From contig JAIRUQ010000100.1 of the NCBI GenBank assembly GCA_031254315.1, positions 1-40,751 of the forward strand: a stretch of 40,751 nucleotides of DNA, read 5' to 3'. This DNA is from Treponema sp. GTDB lineage: Bacteria; Spirochaetota; Spirochaetia; Treponematales; Breznakiellaceae. This document shows, one piece after another, positions 14,841 to 21,315 of the stretch (position 1 is its first letter; each line of letters starts with the position of its first letter). Both the position numbers and the translations under genes were made by a program. The notes beneath the pieces are model-generated. The model was not told the origin of the DNA, did not search any database, and was given only the letters and a program-made list of their open reading frames with translations.

Positions 14841-17800
14841 TTAATTTTTTTCCGCTAGTTTGATTTTTACAAGCCATGTTTGCTCTCCGGCTTCTATGGG
14901 GATTTGACCGTCTGTTTTTGTCCATTCGGTTTTTACAGCAAGGGTTTCTGAGGCGGCTTCTTGTGAAAAGCCGTCCCACGCTTCTTTGAGAGAATCATGT
15001 CCGTAAACGTAGAGTTCTATGCGATCCGTTACGGATAAGCCCATTTCTTTTCGGGCGTTTTGTATGCCGCGGATTAAGTCACGGATGTCGCCTTCCATTG
15101 AAAGTTCACGGGTTATTTCTGTGTCAAGACCGACTGTAAGAGTGCCTTCGTTAAGAACACGCAGGTTAGCCTTTTCTTTTCTGCGGATGTCGAGTTTGTC
15201 CGCTGTTATTTCAACCGCTCTTACGCCGCCTTCACCTTGAATGTCTATGGAAAGAGATGAGTTTTCTATTACGCTTTTAATTTCAGCGTGTGTCAGCTCT
15301 TCAATTTTGGCGGCGGCGGCTTTCATGTCCTTGCCAAGCTCTTTTCCCAAAACACGGAAGTTGGCTTTTACTTCGTATTCTACGAGGTCTTCTTCGTTAT
15401 CTGAAAAAACAATCTCTTTTACGTTTAGCTCTTCTCGGATAATGTCCGCCATACCGATTAAGGCTTTCTTTTCGTTATCGTTGCGTGTAACAAGTTCCGC
15501 CTTGCGAAGCGGCTGGCGCATTTTGATGTTGTACTGTGAGCGCAACGAGCGCCCGATTGAAACTGCTGACATTACAGATGCCATACGGAACTCAAGCTCT
15601 TTGTTACGGCGTTTTTCATCGGGGACAGGGAAGTCTGCAAGGTGTATTGATTCACTCTCGCTTTCCAGCCGCAGATTTTGCCAGATAGCGTCTGTGGTGA
15701 ATGGCATAAAAGGCGACGCGACAGTTATAAGTGTTTTAAGAGCGTCGTAAAGAGCGCCGTATGCTTCGAGTTTGTCGCTGTCGTTTTCACTGCGCCAAAA
15801 TCTTCTGCGAGAGCGGCGGATGTACCAGTTGTTGAGGAGGTCAATGAAGCGAAGGATTGGATCGACAGCGGCGCTTAGATCATAAGCGTCAAGCGCGAGC
15901 GTAACTTTTTCTACGAGGGTTTGAGTTTCAGATAATATCCATTGATCAAGGGGATTGACAGGTTCTTTCGGCGCGCCTGTAGCGGTAACTTTGTCGATGT
16001 TCGCGTAGGTGATAAAAAAACTGTACGCATTCCAAAGCGGGATGATGATGCTTTTCATCACTTCACGTACGCCTTCATCGCTGTAACGAAGGTCGTCCGC
16101 TTTTACTACCGCCGAGTGGACCAAAAAAAGCCTGAGCGCGTCCGCTCCAAATGCGTTTAGAACTTCGTTGGGGTCTGTATAATTGCGAAGGCTTTTGCTC
16201 ATTTTTTTTCCGTCTGACGCGAGGACAAGCCCACTGACGATGCAGTTTTTGAACGCAGGTTTATTGAAGAGTGCCGCAGAAAGGACGATGAGCGTATAAA
16301 ACCAGCCTCGTGTTTGATCAAGTCCTTCACTTACAAAGTCTGACGGGAAATGGTTATCAAAAAATTCTTTGTTTTCAAACGGGTAGTGGTTCTGCGCATA
16401 CGGCATGGCTCCCGATTCAAACCAGCAGTCAAGGACTTCGGGGACTCGTGTCATAGTACCGGTGCATGTGCCGCCTGTCTTTGAACAGGGGATCGTTATT
16501 TCATCGACAAAATGTTTGTGCAAATCTTCGGGGTAGATGCCTGAAAGTTCTTTTAATTCGGCTCGGCTTCCTACGCAGATTGTTTTGCCGCACTCCTCGC
16601 ATCTCCAGATTGGAAGGGGATTGCCCCAGAAGCGGCTTCTGCTGATTGCCCAGTCTCGCGCGCCTTCGAGCCATTTGCCGAATCTGCCTTCTTTGATGTG
16701 TTCGGGAACCCAGTAGACTTGGCTGTTTGCGTCTAACAGAGCTTTTTTTACTTTTTCTACGCTGACGAACCAAGAGCCGACGGCACGGTAGATGAGCGGG
16801 CTTGAACAACGCCAGCAGTGAGGATAGGCGTGAAGGATTTGTTCACGTTTTATTAGTTTGCCTTCCTGTTTAAGTTTTTCCATGATTGCCTTGTCTGCGT
16901 CTTTTACGAACATTCCCGCAAAGTCGCTGACTTCGGATGTGAATTTACATTCTGCGTCTACTGGGCATATCACGGGGATGCCTGTTCCTTTGAGTACGCG
17001 CGCATCATCTTCGCCAAATCCGGGTGCGGTATGCACGATGCCGGTTCCGTCTTCTGTTGTAACAAAGTCGCCGAGGAACGTGCGAAAAGCGTTAGGCGCA
17101 TCTTTGAAATATGGAAAGAGGGGTTCGTATTGTATTCCCGCAAGTTCCGCGCCTTTTTTTCGCCAAATTATTTTATATTCTGTTTCGGTTTTGTAGTACG
17201 CTCCAAGACGGGCTTCCGCTAAGATGTAATGTTGAGAAGTGGCGATGTCTTCTATTAATACATAATCTATATCAGCGCCGAGTGTAAGCGCGAGGTTTGA
17301 GGGTAATGTCCACGGGGTTGTAGTCCATGCAAGCAGATAAGTGTTGGGGGGCGTTGCGGGGGGGACACCACCCGCAGAGGGGGGGAGCGGAGAAACCGAA
17401 GGTTTCGTAGCGAGGGGGAGCGGACTGTCAGCATTTATTGTTACTGCAGCCGTTGTTTGTCCTACGCCGTGTTGCATTTTTTCATCCGCACGCTCTCGCG
17501 TGCTGTTTTCTGGCGTCCCCCCCATAACTTTAAATCTTACGGTTATTGCCGGATCGTTTACATCTTTGTAGCCGCCTTGGCTGAGTTCGTGGTTGGAGAG
17601 GACTGTGGCGCAACGCGGGCAGTATGGAAGGATGTAGTGTCCTTCGTAAAGTAGTCCTTTGTCCCAGAGGGATTTCATGACCCACCAAATTGTTTCCATG
17701 TAGTCGGCTTCCATTGTTTTGTAATCGTTGTCGAAGTCTACCCAGCGTCCGAGCCGAGTGATTGTCGCGCGCCATTCTTTCACATAACGGAGGACTGAGG

Positions 17801-18164
17801 CGCGGCAGGCTTCGTTGAATTTCGCGATGCCGTATTTTTCGATGTCGGTTTTTGAGGACAGTCCGAATTCTTTTTCGATAAGGTTTTCGACGGGGAGTCC
17901 GTGGCAGTCCCACCCAAAGCGGCGTTCTACTTTTTTGCCTTTCATTGCATGGTAACGCGGTATGATGTCTTTGATTGTGCTTGGAACGAAATGTCCAAAG
18001 TGCGGCAAGCCTGTCGCAAAGGGCGGTCCGTCATAAAAGACAAACTCCTGCGCTCCTTCTCTTTGCGTTACGGATTTTTCAAAGATTTTATTTTGCTCCC
18101 AGAACTTGAGGACTTCTTCTTCCAGCTTTGGGAAATTTACTTTTGCGTCAACCGGTTTATACAC
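14841..18164 (-). CDS. ileS: Isoleucyl-tRNA synthetase with an in-frame repeat insertion
   Basis: A class I aminoacyl-tRNA synthetase that charges tRNA-Ile. The HIGH-type motif is in GLPHFGHFVPSTIKD (about residue 53), the editing domain begins at YLLAWTTTPWTLPSN (about 276), tryptophan and Cys motifs follow, and the KMSKS loop is DGKKMSKSLRNY (about residue 660). At 1107 residues with a long C-terminal part it resembles the long IleS2 type. Residues about 213-274 are not synthetase-like: Pro, Thr and charged residues encoded by a GC-rich repeat (17345-17525), placed between the catalytic fold and the editing domain, where a flexible loop can be tolerated. The start is a GTG at 18164 with AAGGAG 8 bases upstream. 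Confidence 0.97.
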   Translation of the reverse strand: MYKPVDAKVNFPKLEEEVLKFWEQNKIFEKSVTQREGAQEFVFYDGPPFATGLPHFGHFVPSTIKDIIPRYHAMKGKKVERRFGWDCHGLPVENLIEKEFGLSSKTDIEKYGIAKFNEACRASVLRYVKEWRATITRLGRWVDFDNDYKTMEADYMETIWWVMKSLWDKGLLYEGHYILPYCPRCATVLSNHELSQGGYKDVNDPAITVRFKVMGGTPENSTRERADEKMQHGVGQTTAAVTINADSPLPLATKPSVSPLPPSAGGVPPATPPNTYLLAWTTTPWTLPSNLALTLGADIDYVLIEDIATSQHYILAEARLGAYYKTETEYKIIWRKKGAELAGIQYEPLFPYFKDAPNAFRTFLGDFVTTEDGTGIVHTAPGFGEDDARVLKGTGIPVICPVDAECKFTSEVSDFAGMFVKDADKAIMEKLKQEGKLIKREQILHAYPHCWRCSSPLIYRAVGSWFVSVEKVKKALLDANSQVYWVPEHIKEGRFGKWLEGARDWAISRSRFWGNPLPIWRCEECGKTICVGSRAELKELSGIYPEDLHKHFVDEITIPCSKTGGTCTGTMTRVPEVLDCWFESGAMPYAQNHYPFENKEFFDNHFPSDFVSEGLDQTRGWFYTLIVLSAALFNKPAFKNCIVSGLVLASDGKKMSKSLRNYTDPNEVLNAFGADALRLFLVHSAVVKADDLRYSDEGVREVMKSIIIPLWNAYSFFITYANIDKVTATGAPKEPVNPLDQWILSETQTLVEKVTLALDAYDLSAAVDPILRFIDLLNNWYIRRSRRRFWRSENDSDKLEAYGALYDALKTLITVASPFMPFTTDAIWQNLRLESESESIHLADFPVPDEKRRNKELEFRMASVMSAVSIGRSLRSQYNIKMRQPLRKAELVTRNDNEKKALIGMADIIREELNVKEIVFSDNEEDLVEYEVKANFRVLGKELGKDMKAAAAKIEELTHAEIKSVIENSSLSIDIQGEGGVRAVEITADKLDIRRKEKANLRVLNEGTLTVGLDTEITRELSMEGDIRDLIRGIQNARKEMGLSVTDRIELYVYGHDSLKEAWDGFSQEAASETLAVKTEWTKTDGQIPIEAGEQTWLVKIKLAEKN
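17345..17525. repeat. GC-rich inverted-repeat element inserted in ileS
   Basis: Bounded by near-complementary ends GGGGGGACACC (about 17359) and GGCGTCCCCCC (17512-17522). Inside are hairpins GAAACC-GAA-GGTTTC (about 17391-17405) and GCACGC-TCTC-GCGTGC (about 17488-17503). It encodes about 60 residues in frame (for example SPLPLATKPSVSPLPPSAGG). The composition is far richer in G runs than the flanking gene. Exact ends were not determined. Confidence 0.75.
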
Positions 18165-18325
18165 TTGCGGCTCCTTGCGGGTATTATGGCATATTTTGGG
18201 GGTGGAGGGCTAGGTGGGGGGAGCGATTTGTGTGTGAAACACAGTGAAAATGCGGTTTTTGTGAAGTGGATTAGGATTGAAGGTTAAGTGGGGACTGGTC
18301 TGTCATTGTAAGATGTGGTAAGGTA

Positions 18326-18345
18326 AAAAAGGGATAAAATAAATA
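18326..18345 (+). repeat. 20-bp direct repeat, left copy
   Basis: A 20-bp string containing AAAAAGGGATAAAATAAATA occurs here and again at 18942-18961, where it supplies the -10 region of ORF6N gene 2. The two copies bound about 600 bp holding the small ORF at 18386-18550 and a decayed nuclease fragment. Confidence 0.75.
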
Positions 18346-18354
18346 TTGGCATTA

Positions 18355-18367
18355 ACTTGACGTACAT
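18355..18367 (+). repeat. 13-bp direct repeats flanking the small ORF
   Basis: ACTTGACGTACAT occurs at 18355-18367 and again at 18647-18659, enclosing the 54-residue ORF and its promoter. Each copy also contains TTGACG. They may be target duplications or regulatory sites. Confidence 0.65.
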
Positions 18368-18385
18368 TTACCTTTATTTCTCATT

Positions 18386-18550
18386 TTAAATTTTTTCCCA
18401 CTGCCTGTAAGAGAAAGAGCCGTATTTTTCCCTTGCCTTTTCTATAGCGATTTTTTCTTTTTTCACAATACGAGCAAGAAGTTCCGCATAATCCATACAG
18501 GAGGGAAAGTAATCTCCATAATTTGCAAGCCTGTCTTCCAAAACACTCAT
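18386..18550 (-). CDS. Small hypothetical protein, 54 residues
   Basis: ATG at 18548-18550, preceded 4 bases upstream by AAGGAGTT, opens a 54-codon frame: it begins MSVLEDRLANYGDYFPSCMD and ends REKYGSFSYRQWEKI. The product is soluble, charged and rich in aromatic residues, with a likely central helix (AELLARIVKKEKIAIEKARE). A nearly perfect promoter stands upstream. I do not recognise the family. Its size and its position beside ORF6N and nuclease debris would suit a toxin-antitoxin or phage-defence accessory, but nothing in the sequence proves that. Confidence 0.7.
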   Translation of the reverse strand: MSVLEDRLANYGDYFPSCMDYAELLARIVKKEKIAIEKAREKYGSFSYRQWEKI

Positions 18551-18589
18551 CTTAACTCCTTTATTGTTAAAACAATTTATTATTGGCTA

Positions 18590-18617
18590 ATTATACCGTA
18601 GTATGGCTTAAAGTCAA
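18590..18617 (-). promoter_or_regulatory. Canonical promoter of the 54-residue ORF
   Basis: On the minus strand TTGACT (18612-18617), 16-bp spacer, TATAAT (18590-18595). The leader of about 30 bases contains the small palindrome TTGTTTTAACAA before the ribosome-binding site. Confidence 0.8.
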
Positions 18618-18713
18618 GAAAAAAGTAATATTGTTTTTTGGTACACACTTGACGTACATAAAAGTGTCCGCTAATAACAGAAGTTTTATCAATTATTCCT
18701 CAAACCCTCAATT

Positions 18714-18842
18714 TGGCGATCACTGATCGCCATTTCTGAAAATACCAGTATTGTCGTGCCAGTGGAACGACAATCTCCCTGTTAGGAAAAATTTTTCAGT
18801 AACATGAGACCAACTTAATTGTGTCGACAAGGTCGACACAAT
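18714..18842. repeat. Cluster of three palindromes
   Basis: TGGCGATCA-C-TGATCGCCA at 18714-18732 is perfect. ATTGTCGT with ACGACAAT bounds 18750-18774. ATTGTGTCGAC-AAG-GTCGACACAAT at 18818-18842 is a perfect 11-bp stem. The last two are each followed by CTCC and a similar short AT-rich stretch. They overlap the decayed DUF1016 gene, so the 18551-18962 gap holds promoter, direct repeats, palindromes and this remnant. Confidence 0.75.
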
Positions 18843-18935
18843 CTCCTTATCAGAAAACTCACTGGCAAATTACATCATCCGCCATAGACTCCGTAACTCA
18901 AAACTGCGACCATACTTTACCGTCCGCTTGAAGAA
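18804..18935 (-). pseudogene. Fragment of a DUF1016 (YhcG-type) nuclease gene
   Basis: The minus-strand frame reads YGRSFELRSLWRMM, stop (18870-18872), then FASEFSDKEIVSTLSTQLSW and SH. This matches the conserved N-terminal domain of DUF1016/YhcG proteins, which carry a PD-(D/E)XK nuclease domain at the other end. Beyond the fragment the similarity stops, and the nuclease domain is missing. The perfect palindrome at 18818-18842 encodes the EIVSTLSTQL part. It is clearly a relic. Confidence 0.75.
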
Positions 18936-18956
18936 CAAGAGAAAAAGGGATAAAAT
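18928..18956 (+). promoter_or_regulatory. Promoter of ORF6N gene 2, leaderless layout
   Basis: TTGAAG (18928-18933), 17-bp spacer, TAAAAT (18951-18956), then six bases to the ATG at 18963. No ribosome-binding site fits between. The -35 box overlaps the end of the DUF1016 fragment. Confidence 0.7.
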
Positions 18957-18962
18957 AAATAC

Positions 18963-19481
18963 ATGGCAAGCAAACTAGCGAAAATTCAAAAAAGGATATA
19001 TGTCATTCGTGATAAAAGAGTAATGCTGGACAGTGACTTAGCCGATCTTTACGAGGTTGAGGCTAAACGGCTAAATGAAGCCGTAAAAAGAAACATAAAG
19101 CGGTTTCCCGATGATTTTATGTTTAGATTGACAAAAAATGAATTTAACGAGGTGGTCGCAAATTGCGACCACCTCCAAAACCTCAAATACAGACCCTCCT
19201 TACCCTATGCTTTCACAGAACAGGGAGTAGCGATGTTGGCGGCGGTATTGAACAGTCAGAAAGCTATAGATGTCAATATTCAAATTATGAGGGCATTTAT
19301 TCAATTACGCAATTATGTACTCTCCAATGATACATTATATGAACAAATCGGTGATCTGCGAAAACTCCTCATGCTTTATATTGAAAAAAATGATAAGCGA
19401 GTAAATGAAATCATTATTGTCTTAAATAATCTTATAGCACAACCTCCAAAAACCAAAACGATAGGCTTTCGTACAGATTAA
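18963..19481 (+). CDS. ORF6N-domain DNA-binding protein (paralogue 2)
   Basis: A protein of 172 residues. The ORF6N domain covers about residues 9-95: IYVIRDKRVMLDSDLADLY, RLNEAVKRNIKRFPDDFMF, and SLPYAFTEQGVAMLAAVLN. The C-terminal tail, NNLIAQPPKTKTIGF, is nearly identical to paralogue 1. The variable loop reads EVVANCDHLQNLKYRPS and is encoded by a 27-bp palindrome (19149-19175), the same core as in paralogue 1 but in another reading frame. This family is phage-derived and probably binds DNA; a role as regulator or antirepressor is inferred. Confidence 0.88.
   Translation: MASKLAKIQKRIYVIRDKRVMLDSDLADLYEVEAKRLNEAVKRNIKRFPDDFMFRLTKNEFNEVVANCDHLQNLKYRPSLPYAFTEQGVAMLAAVLNSQKAIDVNIQIMRAFIQLRNYVLSNDTLYEQIGDLRKLLMLYIEKNDKRVNEIIIVLNNLIAQPPKTKTIGFRTD
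19149..19175. promoter_or_regulatory. 27-bp palindrome inside ORF6N gene 2
   Basis: GAGGTGGTCGCAA-A-TTGCGACCACCTC is a perfect 13-bp inverted repeat around one base. Its right half plus the next bases recurs at 19505-19532, just after the gene, as a 28-bp direct repeat. The 15-bp core GTCGCAA-A-TTGCGAC is also in ORF6N gene 1. It may be a binding site for the protein it lies in, but that is inference. Confidence 0.75.
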
Positions 19482-19504
19482 GCCCGATCAGCGCAAGGTG
19501 ATCA

Positions 19505-19532
19505 CAAATTGCGACCACCTCCAAAACCTCAA
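19505..19532 (+). repeat. Duplicated half of the ORF6N palindrome
   Basis: 28 bp identical to 19159-19186 (CAAATTGCGACCACCTCC and the following bases), placed 24 bases after the ORF6N stop. The left arm is diverged, so only part of the palindrome remains. Confidence 0.7.
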
Positions 19533-19658
19533 TTAGACACCTTTAAAGCAATAAAACACCAAATTCCCATTTCTTTTTTCGTGTAATTCGTAACATTCGT
19601 ACAATTCGTTGATCTCTCTTCCTAAGTTTAAGATATGAAACTGGCAGTATATTTTCGC

Positions 19659-19688
19659 TTGACAGTACCCTATTAAATAGGGTATATT
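19659..19688 (+). promoter_or_regulatory. Promoter with embedded palindromic operator
   Basis: TTGACA (19659-19664) and TATATT (19683-19688) are 18 bp apart. Between and overlapping them lies the perfect palindrome TACCCTAT-TAA-ATAGGGTA (19666-19684). A repressor dimer bound there would block RNA polymerase, the usual layout of autoregulated toxin-antitoxin operons. The first gene downstream is the antitoxin-like remnant. Confidence 0.8.
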
Positions 19689-19712
19689 TGACTGAAGGGG
19701 AGGGAACTCAAG

Positions 19713-19859
19713 ATGAGCATATACGAAAGTATAATGCAAGGCTTGACCGAAGTCGCAGGCTATCAACAGGGCAAAATTCGCGCCCGAAAAACGAAGCTCA
19801 CCATAAAACCGATAGACGCTTTCTCCATATATTGGAAAAAGGAGAAAGAAAAATGTTAA
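19713..19859 (+). CDS. Truncated HigA-like antitoxin N-terminus, 48 residues
   Basis: The frame begins MSIYESIMQGLTEVAGYQQG and continues KIRARKTKLTIKPID, the usual N-terminal lead-in of HigA/XRE-type antitoxins that are encoded after a RelE/HigB-like toxin. The helix-turn-helix domain that should follow is absent: the frame ends after 48 residues. GGGGAGGG lies 8 bases before the ATG, and the stop overlaps the start of the SUMF1 gene (AATGTTAA), so translation of the two is probably coupled. No toxin gene is seen nearby. It is best read as a degraded antitoxin whose promoter and operator survive; whether the peptide has a function is unknown. Confidence 0.65.
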   Translation: MSIYESIMQGLTEVAGYQQGKIRARKTKLTIKPIDAFSIYWKKEKEKC

Positions 19860-20725
19860 ATAATTTTCGCTTAATTCTTTTATTCTCATTATTTACATTT
19901 ATTTTTCCGGTACACTTTGTTTTTGCGGATGATGATGATTTTGTTCTCGTAGAAGGCGGCTCTTTTGTCATGGGTAGTCCTATTTATGAACGGGGGCGTA
20001 ATAGCGGTGAAATACAGCGCAGAGTAAGAGTTAATCCTTTTTTCATGGCTAAATATCAGGTAACGCAGGAAGAGTATGAAGAAGTGATGGGGGGCAATCC
20101 CAGTGTTTTTAGAGGAGAAAATCTTCCTGTAGAGAGCGTAAGCTGGTTTGACGCGATAGAATACTGTAACAGGCGCAGTCAACTGGAAGGGCTCACTCCT
20201 GTATACACGATAGATATTCTCCGTGTCGATCTGGGGAACTTAAATAACAATTCTCGGTGGCTTGTAACTTGGAACAGGAGAGCGAATGGTTACCGTCTGC
20301 CTACTGAAGCGGAATGGGAATATGCCGCGAAAGGAGGGGATGAATCACCGGGGGATTTTATTTTTTCAGGGAGCAACAATCAGAATGAAGTTGCGTGGTT
20401 TTCGCGTAACAGCGGCGCTAGTACGCATCCTGTGGGAACAAAAGAGTCCAACGGTCTTGGATTATACGACATGAGCGGCAACGTATGGGAGTGGTGCTGG
20501 GATTGGTACGGGGATTATATACACGCCGCGAGAAATAACCCTATAGGTGCGTATTCCGGCTCTCACCGTGTTATACGAGGGGGAAGCTGTTACGATTCAG
20601 CGGGATATGTGCGCTCATCCTTCCGCTACTTCTGTATTCCGGCAAATAGGAGTATTGGCGTTGGTTTTCGTATTGTCCGCTCTGCCCTGCCTGAAAATTG
20701 GAATGACACTTTACTTGTGCCTTGA
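19853..20725 (+). CDS. Secreted SUMF1/FGE-sulfatase-domain protein
   Basis: A protein of 290 residues from the ATG at 19853 (MLNNFRLILLFSLFTFIFPV, a signal peptide; mature from about FADDDD). The rest is a single SUMF1 domain: FVLVEGGSFVMGSP, QVTQEEYEEVMG, LPVESVSWFDAIEYCN, YRLPTEAEWEYAAKGG, GLYDMSGNVWEWCWDWYG, RVIRGGSC and a GFRIVRS end. Such domains include formylglycine-generating enzymes but are often carbohydrate- or surface-related proteins without that activity, so no enzyme function is assigned. The start is chosen for its signal peptide and the GGAG 11 bases upstream; a longer frame lacks a signal peptide at its end. Confidence 0.88.
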   Translation: MLNNFRLILLFSLFTFIFPVHFVFADDDDFVLVEGGSFVMGSPIYERGRNSGEIQRRVRVNPFFMAKYQVTQEEYEEVMGGNPSVFRGENLPVESVSWFDAIEYCNRRSQLEGLTPVYTIDILRVDLGNLNNNSRWLVTWNRRANGYRLPTEAEWEYAAKGGDESPGDFIFSGSNNQNEVAWFSRNSGASTHPVGTKESNGLGLYDMSGNVWEWCWDWYGDYIHAARNNPIGAYSGSHRVIRGGSCYDSAGYVRSSFRYFCIPANRSIGVGFRIVRSALPENWNDTLLVP

Positions 20726-20798
20726 ATTGGGATAGAATCAATGGAATTGCAATAACCTATTGGCAGGAAGTATACTCAAAAAATTATCAAAATAACCG

Positions 20799-21215
20799 TC
20801 AAGCAATTTTCCTGTAAGTGTAAATCTTCTCCGTCTCGTCAGGTTTTTCTACAGGCTCGCCGTCAAAATCAGGCTCTTCGTCAAAAACAAGGGTGAAAGA
20901 GCCTTCCGCTAAAGCACAATCCATGCAACATTCAAGTTCATAGTCCTCTGTGGCGAAATGGCTTAAACCATTGTATGGCTCAGAGCTTGTTTCAATAGTT
21001 TCTGTATTTCCGTCATCGTCTGTAATCTTAATCCTGTCGGGGTGCATTTGCGCGTACAGGTCTATTTTGCGGTAGGTGAAATCACAGGCAAGCAAAATAT
21101 TCGGGTAAACATTAAATTGGTCGTGGAACTTTACGGCGCACAAATGAATCGTGTCGTCCCATATTGAGTAATCGGTGATAATTCCGTTTAGTTTGAGTAT
21201 GCCGCTGTCTTCCAT
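20799..21215 (-). CDS. Hypothetical protein, 138 residues
   Basis: An acidic soluble protein of 138 residues starting MEDSGILKLNGIITDYSIWD. The middle has PYNGLSHFATEDYELECCMD, and the tail is rich in Glu, Asp and Pro (DEEPDFDGEPVEKPDE). No signal peptide or membrane segment is seen and I recognise no family. A good promoter (TTTACA, 18 bp, TATAAT) lies just upstream, leaving a leader of only a few bases. It is convergent with the SUMF1 gene. Confidence 0.65.
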   Translation of the reverse strand: MEDSGILKLNGIITDYSIWDDTIHLCAVKFHDQFNVYPNILLACDFTYRKIDLYAQMHPDRIKITDDDGNTETIETSSEPYNGLSHFATEDYELECCMDCALAEGSFTLVFDEEPDFDGEPVEKPDETEKIYTYRKIA

Positions 21216-21315
21216 AAGATAATTTGAATTATAACATATCGTTACCTAATATGTAAAGATAGAATTTTTTCGCATACCCCTTTCTTTTTAACAGCAAAAC
21301 GTATACGATGTTATT

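Noticed and set aside
18165-18300. Coding frame at the start of the ileS upstream region
   Set aside because: No start with ribosome-binding site; G-rich and without similarity; probably the ileS leader.
19688-19852. N-terminal extension of the SUMF1 gene
   Set aside because: The extension is antitoxin DNA read out of frame; the inner ATG with signal peptide and GGAG is the sensible start.
19533-19889. 118-codon minus-strand frame over the antitoxin remnant
   Set aside because: It crosses the promoter, operator and two start sites of the plus-strand genes and resembles no protein family.
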